From Melastoma dodecandrum (lineage: Eukaryota; Streptophyta; Magnoliopsida; Myrtales; Melastomataceae): a stretch of DNA of 64,000 nucleotides. The first letter of the stretch is position 1; each line of letters opens with the position of its first letter. Positions 23,936-33,983 of the stretch are shown in pieces. The notes under the pieces are model-generated. The model searched no databases. It worked only from the letters and a program-made list of their open reading frames with translations, and was not told the DNA's origin. The stretch is taken from positions 310,001 through 374,000 of the forward strand of contig JARUPY010000237.1 in assembly GCA_029817715.1 (NCBI GenBank). Direction: 5' to 3'. The position numbers were made by a program, and so were the translations under genes.

Positions 23936-25492
23936 CTGCACACAGAACACTACACAACAGAAGCTGGTCAGTCCCTCACCTTCTGTGCTCCCGAGGTTCA
24001 GCCCTTCTCTCCGGCCCACTGCACGTTGCCCACGTCGACACGCTTCCAACAACGTCTCCTGCAGCTTCTAACCGAGTCCCTCGAGCCCCCGAGTCACTCT
24101 CCCAGAAAGCTTCACCAACGATACAGCCTTCTGCTAGTAGCGTCCCTCGTGTGTGACTGACAAAACTCGAATCTAAAACCTTACGCTATCAGAATACAAG
24201 AAAGATTCATTCCTCTATGTTTTTCGTATTTCTGAAAGGATGAACTAATGTTCTATTTGTACACAAAGACAAAAATGCTAAGTGTATAAGGTAATCTAAC
24301 GAATCAACCTTCTGCAGAACAAGGAAAGTAAAAGATTATATTATAATACAATATTTAATTTACAAATACGTTGCACTAGGCATATATTCTTTAGGTAAAC
24401 GTATCAAATCAGATTAACAATGATTTGATGATTGTTTCCACGAATATTGCGTTACAGAAGGTTCTGGTTTGTCAGCAGCCTATGGAAATAATCAAAGATT
24501 AACTTCCTTAATGATTAAAATCGATATCATTCTGTTCAAGATACTTAAGTGAATGTATCTAGACAGATGACGTGGATAAACATCCTCGGGAGTGGTTCTT
24601 GGTGATCGGATGGAATCACAGAAGGTTGGAGACAACCTTGTAGAACCTTACCATAAATAGAAGATTATATTTCCTTCAATGGAAATATATTATTCTAATT
24701 TATTTCTTTGGCAATGATTTCGATCAGATAATTAACCTGATCATATTGGATAATTCTCATGGAATATTCCCACTTAATTTCGTAATTAATTATTAATTAC
24801 AAAAATATTTCCTTACAAAAATGTTCCCATCAGGATTAGCTTCTGTCGTGTAGAGGGTTGCCTTCTGCTTTGCAGAAGGTCATTGCTCATCATCAAAACA
24901 CCTCAACACTTACAAACTTTTTGACGATATTGCCAAACTATTACTTTGTAATTGCACAAAATTACAAGAGGACTTTCTGTTTTTTTGGCAATAATTTCGT
25001 ACTGAACTAATTTTTTTGATGAATAGAGAATGCAAAAATATTTCATACAAAAATTGGGCAAGTCTATACTAAAAACATGTTTCAAGAATTTGATTTATTT
25101 TCGAAGTTATTGTTGGTCAATTTTTTTCAGATTTTACGAAAAATTTGTAGACCTTTACGAAACAACTGTCAAGCAAAAAAAATTGAGCCCACGGAAATTC
25201 CACCCACGGTAATTAACAGGCCCCCTCAATTTCTTCATCATATGAATCCAATGTTGCTGGAAATGTAAGTTCACTGTTGGGTTAGTTATTGAGCTGGTGC
25301 TAAACTAGAATAGTTTCATAATATCCTTGCAATCTTGTCGATGCCGCTGGTTGTTCTTGATTAATTGATTTCGTCGTAGGTTTCTGTCTATCTCATGCTA
25401 AATAGATCACGTTCTTGATCCGTTTTAACTAACCCACAACTCGTCCGTATGCTTTGTTCATTGTGTGTGCGTTGTTGCAATAGCATTAAATA

Positions 25493-26366
25493 GAATGCGA
25501 TGATGTCGTACAATAAGTTAATATTGTATACTGCGGTTTGTTATAAATTCACACGATCACAGAAAGCACAAACAAAGAAAACAACGGAAGACTAGATCGA
25601 TTACACGGCTTTACGGTCACCCAAAAATATTAAGGGAAAAGAAAACGTACCCGTATTCGCCATGTTCGCCATACCGTAAACCTGAAGAGAGAAACCTAAT
25701 AGACGTAGATCTTCTTCCTCTTTTCCTTCCCGTACGGCTGCTCTCGATGGAGGAGGTAAAATTGATGAAAACCGATTATCCGTAAGCGTAATCCTCAGAA
25801 AACTCTACAGGAAACCTAATAAAGGATTTCCTTTTATGAAATGTCGATTTATTATCAATCTTGAAATTTTGTTCCAATCATCCGACCCCCGCTGTTTGCT
25901 TCCTTGATCATTTTTTTACTTTGCGATTGTGTTAACCTACGTTTTGATGATGTGCTAGACAACAACAAGGTGTTGTTCTAACACTGCTTATTTTAAATGA
26001 TGAACTTGAAGAATGCGATGATGTCGTACGATAAGTTAATATTGTATTACTGCGGTTTGTTATAAATTCACACGATCACAGAAAATACAAACAAAGAAAA
26101 CAACGGAAGACTAGATCGATTACGCGGCTTTACGGTCACCGAAAAAGATTAAGGGAAAAGAAAACGTACCCATATTCGCATGTTCGCCATACCGTAAACC
26201 TGAAAGAGAGAAACCTGATATGCGAGATCTACTTCCCCATTTCCTTCACGTATGGCTACTCTCGATGGTGGTGGGAAAATTGACGAAAATCGACTGTCTG
26301 TAAGCGTAACCCTCAGAAAACCCTACAGGAAACTTAATAAAGGATTTCCTTTCATGAAATGTCAGT
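25493..26366 (+). repeat. Tandem duplication, about 355-bp unit, offset 518
   Basis: 25493-25849 (GAATGCGATGATGTCGTAC ... to the CCTTTTATGAAATGTC stretch) recurs at 26011-26366. The inverted partner near 62550-62910 has one copy only, so the duplication arose in this arm. Non-coding. Confidence 0.75.
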
Positions 26367-26933
26367 TTCGTCCCTTAGCTAAAAATAGTTTGAAGGACAG
26401 GGGAAGGGACCTAGCCGTAATATACCGTAACCTATGTCATATCAATCAATGGACCATATGTTATAAAATAGCCTATACCTAACCATAAGCCACGTTTAAC
26501 AAACGAGATGCGCATATCCCAATAATTTTAAAGATCACGATAGGTCACAGGGTGTTTTATAAAATATACTTTAATAAAGTAAAATAAAAGTAAAGTAAAA
26601 ATAAACAATTAATGAAAGCCCAAATCAGAAATTTGTTATCTCTTCCAAACATGGAAACATATCTTCAAATCATATGTTAAATTAATTGATGGAAATTATG
26701 ATATACAACGTGCGATTATCAAATGAGATTCATTTTATCCAGATTGATTTTAATCGGATCAATTATGAATGTCTTAAATATTTTGGTGAGGTAGCTTTCT
26801 AAATAATGATTTGGAAACAAAATCTCAAGTTATGAAAATTAATTTCCTATCCGCAGAAAGGTTACATTGATAATTGGCATATTAAATCTTCTTAATTATG
26901 CTTTTATCTTGACAAATATAATATGCACTAATG

Positions 26934-27100
26934 TTAACCTTGATTTTGATGATGCACTTATGTACATACTATTTATGATCATATTTTTTATTGAAGAGCT
27001 TGAGTAAAGTGTTACCGAGCCACAATTATTGTTGAGTGTTTTGGGTTACTAGCCAATTTGGGGATGTATACCTGAATACATGAGAAGTTGACAGGTTGTA
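26934..27100 (+). mobile_element. LTR 5'-end fragment, Copia family of 44670-54654
   Basis: It begins TGTTAACCTTGATTTTGATGATG and keeps GAGCTTGAG-AA-GTGTTAC-GA-CACA in the order found at 52662-52800. Diverged and short; the right edge is indistinct. Confidence 0.55.
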
Positions 27101-27199
27101 TAAGAAAGAGAAGAAGAAAATGTGAACATAAAAAAATATAAAAAGGGTTCCATCCAAGGAACCTAGAGGGGTCGAAAAAAAGGGTCGAAAAAAATATTT

Positions 27200-27426
27200 A
27201 TTGACAAGATGTTTCATTTTGTTATGCTTATTGTGACAAATTTATTTTTACAATAAAAAATAGTCACAATTAAATTATATTATGACACAAAGTATATTTT
27301 GTCTCCGAGAAAATATTATTTGTGACGAATATTTCTTTTTGTCTCCAAAGGTCGATCGATACTTATTCATGCAAAATTTACTTTGTCGCGAGAAATTTGT
27401 CCCAAAAACTCATATTTGTTATAGTG
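27200..27426 (-). mobile_element. Possible CACTA transposon terminus
   Basis: Read from 27426 on the minus strand it starts CACTATAACAAATATGAG and continues with repeated short GACGAA / GACAAA-type motifs, as in subterminal repeats of plant CACTA elements. The other end and a 3-bp TSD were not found. Confidence 0.35.
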
Positions 27427-27784
27427 CTAAAAATACATTCTTCGATGTATTTTAATCAGTTTTTTCAAAAGTAAGGAATAAAAGTTTATAAACTATGGTG
27501 AAATTTAATTTTGATCAACCGCTCTCTTTGTCTTCAAACCCGGCAAGGAGGCGCTTCATATGAGAGATGATGCCGCCGTCGGCAGATGAAATGGAGGAGA
27601 CTTTGCCTTGAAGCTTCAGTTGAGGATGGAAAAGAGGAGGGAAATCAAGGTAGCGGTGACTCCTCACCCAAGTCTTTTGTCTCAATACAAATGTTGGATC
27701 ATCCCACCTATATCACGTGTAATTAGGCCCTGTTATTGTCGATGAAATCTGTTTGTAAGAGGCTCAGACATGCCATTTTTTATG

Positions 27785-28050
27785 AAGGATTCAGGAACAA
27801 TACAAGCTTCTGCTTCCGAGGAGCATCTCCAAGGGCCCGGCGGCTCCCCTGATTCGTGAACAGGCCTCAGATGGAGGTAATGAATATCCAAGCATCGCCA
27901 TTGGCAACGGTGAAGGGAATAATCTCGAGCCTTATGAGCTAGTTGTAATCGATTCTATTGGTGTTGATGATGTTGGCGACAAATCCCTCCCATAGAAAAA
28001 GGTTGGATTGCGCTCCCAGAAAAGATTCGAGCCAAGAGGCAAAATCTAGA
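27785..28050 (+). pseudogene. Ubl-like family fragment, plus orientation
   Basis: The plus strand encodes ASEEHLQ..., then EYPSIAIGNGEGNNLE, then GDKSLP stop KK...: the end of the SLSDS exon and the linker of the Ubl-like family. A minus-strand copy of the same segment lies at 28330-28460, so the two form an inverted pair. Stops are present; not functional. Confidence 0.6.
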
Positions 28051-28059
28051 GGGACACTA

Positions 28060-28285
28060 GGATTGCTGTTCGTTTGGGCCAATTTCTTACGTTCTTCCTA
28101 TAAATTGACCAGGATGTGTGGACAGACGGAAGTTCGCAAAACAGACTTCCTCGAGGTCGCTGTACCTTAAGAATCCCAAGAGCGTGGAACTGTTTCGAGG
28201 AGCTTTGGACATTTGTGTCCCGGCCAATGAAGGGGTCACTGACCTGCAAAGGACACGACTAGTTATCGAGGAACAATGACTGGAG
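28060..28285 (+). repeat. Fragment shared with 3673-3891
   Basis: Near-copy of 3673-3891 with a short deletion. It lies between the two inverted Ubl-like fragments. Confidence 0.6.
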
Positions 28286-28850
28286 CTTCGACCGGAAACT
28301 CAAGGGAGCGACAGAAATCTCAAGGCCAGAAGGACGATTGTCGAGATTATTCCCTTCACCGCTGCCAATGGCGATGCTTGGATATTCTTTACCTCCTCCA
28401 TCTGAGGCTTGACCATGAATCAGGGGAGCAGGCCATTGGAAATGCCCCTCGGCAGCAGAAACTTCCGCAAAATGGAGCAGGTCACGTCCCCTCCGGTTGA
28501 CAAAGCAGGACATGAGCATGGAATCAGAAAGGCGGTACAATTGACTGGGGTGCTTGAACTGCAGCAATATGAAAGAAAGTTATAAAGGAAAAACCGTTAA
28601 TATGCTAAAAATCAAATGCAACATGCAGAAACACAATCAAGGGCCAGGCAAACCTTCAGGGAATGGACCACTATCTCTCCGTGGCTGGGGAAGGTCATCA
28701 AATGACAGGCCGTCATCTTCGCTACAAACACAAGGCGACGAGGGCAGCAACTCAGATGCGGAAGGTGAATCGACGGAAAACAGAGCAAGAAAGAGGTCGG
28801 ACAGACGGGAGTCTTACTCTTGAGGTCAGAGACGGAGTCGGTGGGAAGAA
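28259..28850 (-). pseudogene. Ubl-like family fragment (A2 type), minus orientation
   Basis: It matches 7345-7795: part of exon 1 (truncated near 28849 inside the ubiquitin-like part), exon 2 with GEIVVHSLK, and exon 3 with LYRLSDSMLMSCFVNRRGRD. It continues past the exon 3 boundary into EYPSIAIGSGEGNNLD without the intron-like sequence present at 7338. No start codon; a fragment. Confidence 0.65.
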
Positions 28851-29019
28851 CCGGACGAAATCGTTATCACGAATTTTTCATGTTCTTGTCTGTAGGTGGA
28901 GGGTGGATCATCTAAACCTTATCACGTGTATTAGGTAGTGAAATCGTTGCTTGGCCGCTGGATGGCGTGTCAAAGCCGAATGGATAAATTCATAATCTTC
29001 ACAAATTTATTTTTCTTGC

Positions 29020-29130
29020 AGTGCGCTCCGAGAAAAAGATTTGAATAAGAAGCGGAGAAGTTACAATGCCATGATCTTGGATGAAGAGGTCTTAGATGCT
29101 GACGTTGGCAGCATCGAAATTTTCTTGAGT
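29020..29130 (+). pseudogene. Small linker-exon fragment of the Ubl-like family
   Basis: The plus strand reads AMILDEEVLDADVGS, matching AMIMNGEVLDADVGS in the linker exon of locus A. About 25 codons, then a stop. Supported by a single short match. Confidence 0.4.
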
Positions 29131-29259
29131 GTGTAGTTGTGCTGTGAGAGAAGATTCGGTTAAGTTGATTTTGTGTTAATTCATAAGTTAGGAAGTGATT
29201 ATTTGATATTCTATTTCTTGTTTAAATTCGCGATGATGATGATGATCGAAATTGATCAC

Positions 29260-29540
29260 GAATGGTTTAAATTCTCATTGATCCCTGTAAAATATTAAAG
29301 CCACTTTTGGGAGGCATTGGTGACCACCAAAACTCCTGCCCGACCTATTTGTGTTAATCTCCTCCCTCGAAAATTGAATGGCAACCAGGCTACCGAGTGC
29401 ATTTCTATTGTCCGGTGGTGTGAGATCACGGGTCTGGCATCCACCGCGGAGCATGCAAGGGAGAACACACCCCACGGCTCCCCGAATAAGTCAAGCTCGA
29501 AACAAAATAGATTAAGAAAGGACAATACCAGTCCCACAGT
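29260..29540 (-). pseudogene. Possible third, decayed B3-like segment
   Basis: The minus strand shows WLPFNFRGRRLTQIGRAGVL followed by a W-L pattern that resembles the second half of a B3 domain. Similarity is weak and two frames are involved. It lies directly downstream of the B3 gene at 29591-30976, where a further B3 exon would be expected. Confidence 0.3.
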
Positions 29541-29590
29541 TTAACTTCCCCAACTACTGCTAGGCAATGGATGCACAACGACTCAACAAA

Positions 29591-30976
29591 CTACTTGGAA
29601 GATGAAAGAACTCCTTGGCTATGGAAAATCGTGACGCGGAAAGTAATTCCAATTTGCCCAGTCAGCAGTTCGAAAACACACACGTCCCCCACCTCCAAAT
29701 CGTTGTCTACCACAAACTCTTTCCAACCTGGGGTCCTAATGCAACAGCAGCCGTGGTTGACGTAACTGACTGTCCAGATCCTCCTGTGCCTGGAAACCAT
29801 AAGTCTCATTTCTCCGGATAGTCCGAGCTTAGAAGAGAACATGCTGGAGAACTTCCTCGGCAGCCGCTGCAAGAGATCAGAAGAAAAGGAAAGGACAAAC
29901 GAGTCCCTTCCTCATTTCAGCACAGCAATTGATACCCCTTCTGAGATCAGGCGTAGTAGTCCTGGTATTGGAGGCTTACCAGTAGGAAGTTAGGATGAAC
30001 AAGAGTTGGTTGAACGATGACGAAGAACGAAGGCTCTTCGCACCGGAGAGAGGTAGCTCTCGAGAGGGCTCCAGATCTTTGGGCAACTTCAGCTCCGGGG
30101 GAGAAATTGATACAGCTAGAATTCAGGTGACCCTCGGCTTCTCCTTGTCAAAGTTCAGATCACAAAAATAAAAAGGAGAGTCCAAATAAAATACGTGCAA
30201 CAATTGTCGGTTTAATTGTTACCTTCAGCGTTCCTTCCATCACTTGCTTTTGCAGATACTTGGGACGGAAGCCCTGTTGGTCGTGCTGGACCTGAAGCAT
30301 CCCGGACGTTGACAAGAGATGCCCCGCGCCTTTTGTTTCTTGAGACCTTGACATTATTTGGACACTCTGGCGGGGGATCTGGCTTCCTCTTTCTACCAGT
30401 TACATTTGGCCGACGATCTAAAAGACGTTCTTCCTTTACTGGCCCCCGGAGCAGCTCATCACCTTTGTCTCTGTCCTGATCGGGTCCGATGCGGTACGTG
30501 ATCTCGCAGGCTGTCTCGTCAAAAATAACAACTCGAAACCTCGGCCCGCTGTCATGCCTGAAAACAAGGAATTGGCCAGGGCGGATGTTGTAATGCTTGA
30601 TGAAGGCTGCGCAGCCATCCTGAAGTAGGACTCCATGCTCATCCCAGAGCAGTTTCACCTTCCAAAGGGATCCACTGGGGACCTCAAGGAAGACCAGGTC
30701 CGAGGACAGAGCCGACCCATGGTTCCTCACAAATTTAACAGGAATCCTCTGTTCAAGAAAAAACAAACCAACCCAGGAACATGACGTGACGACGCCACCA
30801 AAAGGATGAAATGAAAAGCTGTGAGGAGAGAGGGGGAGGGGGAGTACGAGGTTGAGGTTGCGGACGTCTCGTGGAAGGATGGTCTTGAAGAAGTGGGGAG
30901 TGTTGCTATGGAAGAACCACTCGCCGCCGCAGTGGCGATCACCAACCTGGCCGCCGGGATTAGGAGTAGGAACCAT
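29591..30976 (-). CDS. B3-domain (REM-type) DNA-binding protein, copy C
   Basis: Minus-strand exons 30976-30848 (start MVPTPNPGGQVGD), 30748-30223, 30115-29980 and 29866-29591. Exons 1-2 join in phase across a GT-AG intron and give a full B3 domain at residues 29-130: FFKTILPRDV, RIPVKFVRNHG, WKVKLLWDEHGVLLQDG, FLVFRHDSG, VVIFDETACEITYRI. A basic linker (GRKRKPDPPP) follows. Exon 4 encodes part of a second B3 domain (LPRKFSSMFSSKLG ... LEVGDVCVFELL), but the splice from exon 3 to exon 4 puts it out of frame, so the second domain may be lost or my splice sites are wrong. B3 proteins of this group bind DNA in the nucleus. It is the only one of the three copies that keeps exon 1. Confidence 0.65.
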
Positions 30977-31015
30977 AGCCCTAAACAAGTGTGAATGCCT
31001 CTTGGACAAGAACAA

Positions 31016-31906
31016 GTTGTCTGATTATAACAGTCAGGTAATAATAACATCAAGTGGCTGGTCGTAGTGTTGGTAGTCTTGTCAATCTTTTGTCCATAAT
31101 AAAGTCGGAGTCCTTTGGGGTTCCCATCTGCTGTTCTTGCTTGCTTGTTTCACAAGCGCTTTCTGCTGTTCCCAAGAAGCATAATCAATGCAGGAAATCT
31201 CTTTCATGTCCCCCGTAAAATCTTTCTTCCTGTCCAGACCAGACCCCATTCCCCACCCCCCCCTCTTGATGCTCAAATTCAATATTACCTAAGTTAAGAT
31301 TGATTGTAAAGTCATAATAGAAGGCAACACCATATCACTATCTGGATTACAACGTAGCTTCGATTTAATAATGCTTGCCGTCTAAAATCGCTTTCAATGT
31401 AACCCCAAAATCACCAATTCAACAAACAGTTTGTAAACACTTGGAATCCCAAAAAAGTCGGAGTCAAAATCGAAATCACATTATCTGTCTCGACTGATCG
31501 AGTCGAGTGTTGCTACGTTCTTGCGGGCATCTCAAAATTCTCTGGTTTCACGAGGACGTACTGATAATCTTGCGCTAGTCAGCTCGCATAGTTCTCCTAG
31601 GTCACAGAATATAATGGAAACTGTATTATCATTATGTAAAGGTTCGGGTGATATTCTGGAAACACTCGGTGAAAATTTTACCAGCTATATATCTCCCTTG
31701 CATATGTGGTTTTCTCCTTGCTGGGAACTCTTTTCTGAGTAGACTTTCTCGTGATCTCAATCAAATTCGAAGAAGCTTCATCTCGCAGCTGCCGTGCAGC
31801 AATATCTTCTTTCCCAGCTCCTTTGGCCACTTCATTCGGAACAACCTCTCCAGTATTTCTCCCTTGTGATGTTGTCTTCGGTCTTTTCTTGGATCATTCC
31901 CTTCTT
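31016..31906. other. Spacer related to copies B and D
   Basis: 31300-31680 matches the spacer 12700-13080 loosely. 31680-31906 matches the tail of the locus B linker exon (13120-13380) with deletions. At 31907 homology switches to locus A. No independent gene. Confidence 0.6.
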
Positions 31907-33494
31907 GGATTGAACAAATTACACGTATGCACTACAGAGATACAAATACCAATGACAATAAAGTAAGACACCTGGAAACAAATAAATAATAGCAAAACTA
32001 GAATGGAGATAAATTAGAATTATAAATTTACCCAACCATAATGGAGGAAATGACCAATATGAAGGATTAAATAGTCGCTTGCTTACATGAACAAGAACAC
32101 GGACACGCGGTCATTGATATGACGAGAATCTCAGGAAAATGGGCAGAGTCGGTTTTTACTTTTGGCAAGAGTACTTTGAAAACCAAGCAAAAACACTTTT
32201 CTCCAAGTACAATACATGAAAGGAGCATCCACTTACTAGAAGAAATCGTTCCAATCTCCGAGTAATAAATTGGTAAACCTGTACGAAGCGCGATAATTAA
32301 AACCAGAGGTTGGCCAACAATAGATAAATAAAAAATGGCCAGAACCTTTAATAGCATCTTCCCTGGTGGCATTCTCGGAATCCCCCGCAGCCATCTGGTT
32401 CCGAGAAACATCTTCAGTTTTTGCTCCTTCGATGGCATCATTCTGAATTGTGAAACCTTTCTGAGCTTCAGTTCTGCTGCCAACGTCAGCATCTAAGACT
32501 TCTCCATTCATGATCATGGCAGTGTCACCAATGATTTTCTCCTTGTCAATGGGGTCTTCAACCTCGGGGAGAGAATTCGGTGCTTTTGACACGTGTTTTG
32601 TCCCCTCTAGTTGTTGCTTCTTGGTCGAATCTTTCTTGGGAGCACATTTTCTCCTTTTCTTTGGGAGAGATTTATTGCCAACATCAACCGTCTGAGGAGA
32701 AACCAAGGCAATCTTGGGCAGCTCTTCAACACCTGTTTCTTCATTGTCGATTCCTTTCATGCCCAGAGAACTCATAGCTGCAGATTAAAATAGAACGCAA
32801 CAGCATATTATCCATTTTCAGCCGTGTAATGAATAGAACAGAGTGTACATAAACTTTCAGTACTTCTTCAGCACCTCGTAAGGAAACATCGCCAGGATTG
32901 AGCGCCTCACAACCTTCAGGACGATTAAGCTTTTCCCCACACATTGCCCCATTCCAATTGTTGTTGTCTTCTTCAAGATTGGTGCCTTTGTCACAATCAT
33001 CGGTACCCAACTTTCCACGACGATCCTTGGAAACTTCTGCATAAAGCTGTGGGCCTTTCCTCGCCCCGACAAGAATCGTGCGCACCACGATGGAGTCGGA
33101 GAGGGAATAGAACCGGCCTCGATGCTTGATCTGGCCACAAAAACGTATAAGAAGTCCATGCCTACCCGAAACCGAACATTCCACAAGAACAACAACACGT
33201 GCAGACCTTTATGGTGTCGACGTATATTTCTGCGTAACCCCGGAAGCAGGAAGAATGCTCTAGCCTCAGACTGGCTGAAAACAGAAACCAGGGACACAAC
33301 TCGTAAAAGCTCTTTAAAAAAGGGAGGGGTAACCGTGAGCAGCCCAAGGCAAACCACAGGGAGGGAAGTAATAAGAGAGAAGGTTCAGTTAACCCTTGAG
33401 GTGGGCGATGGTGTCAAAGCAACAGAAATCGAGGGCCACGTGAGTGTGGAGGCTGGTGGTGATGAATACGGGGGAGCGTGGTGGTTCCTTCTCC
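31907..33494 (-). pseudogene. Ubl-like family, locus C (chimeric, start lost)
   Basis: 31907-33494 follows locus A (5561-7150) at high identity. The SLSDS exon (33130-32875), the linker exon with one MKGIDNEETG unit (32777-32346) and the last exons ending 32067 are open and splice in the same phases. Exon 1 keeps EKEPPRSPVFITT, but upstream of 33494 the sequence diverges and the ATG of locus A is gone; no in-frame ATG is seen. Downstream of the stop the homology is to locus B instead. It could produce protein only from another start. Confidence 0.65.
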
Positions 33495-33694
33495 GCTCGA
33501 AAGGTCGGTTCTCTTCCCCGCTCGATCTTCTGAATGGAAGGATGATACCAACCAACAATAAATGTAAATGCTTCTAAGTTTCCAAGCACAACAAACAATT
33601 TCTTGATATTTTTATTCCATTTCCGTCGTTTAGATATTTTCGGAATCTACTAATTAATTCCAAACAGGATTTAACACACTCTTCGATTTTTTTC

Positions 33695-33729
<35 letters not shown>

Positions 33730-33983
33730 TTTTTTATTAAGAGTGCCCTTTTTTAAGGTAATTGTTATTTTTTAATTTAAAATTTTATATTAACTAGATA
33801 TTTACGACTTTTAAAGAGTCATATAAGAAAATATAAAAATAAGAATTACTAAACAAAGATAAACAACATTGATACACAACCGTCTCCCAAAAAAAAAAAA
33901 AACACATACCGGCAAAACATTGGTACACACATGTTGCACCTTGTATGCCCCAAAAAGTCTCCAAATCTTGTAGTCCCGGGATT
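33495..33983. other. AT-rich intergenic DNA
   Basis: No gene seen; it includes a TA microsatellite at 33697-33726. Confidence 0.6.
33697..33726. repeat. (TA)n microsatellite
   Basis: Uninterrupted alternating AT for about 30 bp. Confidence 0.95.

Larger units (their letters stand above)
23047..24908 (-). mobile_element. Solo LTR, Copia-related, TSD CTTAC
   Basis: 1862 bp with TG...CA ends, flanked by CTTAC at 23042-23046 and 24909-24913. On the minus strand it starts TGTTGAGGTGTTTTGATGATGA and ends CCCCCCTCTTAGTGTAACA, parallel to the ends of the 10-kb Copia LTR (TGTTAACCTGATTTTGATGATG ... CCCCCCTCTTAGTGTTCC). It is thus a related family in the opposite orientation. The inverted partner shows the unoccupied site at 63483-63487. 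No internal region, so it is a product of LTR-LTR recombination. Confidence 0.92.
22514..26930 (+). repeat. Inverted-repeat arm 1 (partner about 61930-63990, minus)
   Basis: After removing a solo LTR (23047-24913 including one TSD) this arm reads through as the reverse complement of 61930-63990. It begins with a 13-bp stem (CGGATTGCCTGTA at 22536-22548, complement at 22559-22571) and contains many ACGAAATATTTG-like motifs. No intact protein. The 60-codon frame at 25030-25212 recurs in the partner but looks like chance. Probably two copies of one unidentified transposable element. Confidence 0.75.

Noticed and set aside
23745..24071. Open frames over the 33-bp repeats, and a CRISPR-like look
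   Set aside because: Units are contiguous with no spacers, lie inside an LTR, and the period divisible by three keeps all frames open. This is plant DNA, not a CRISPR array.
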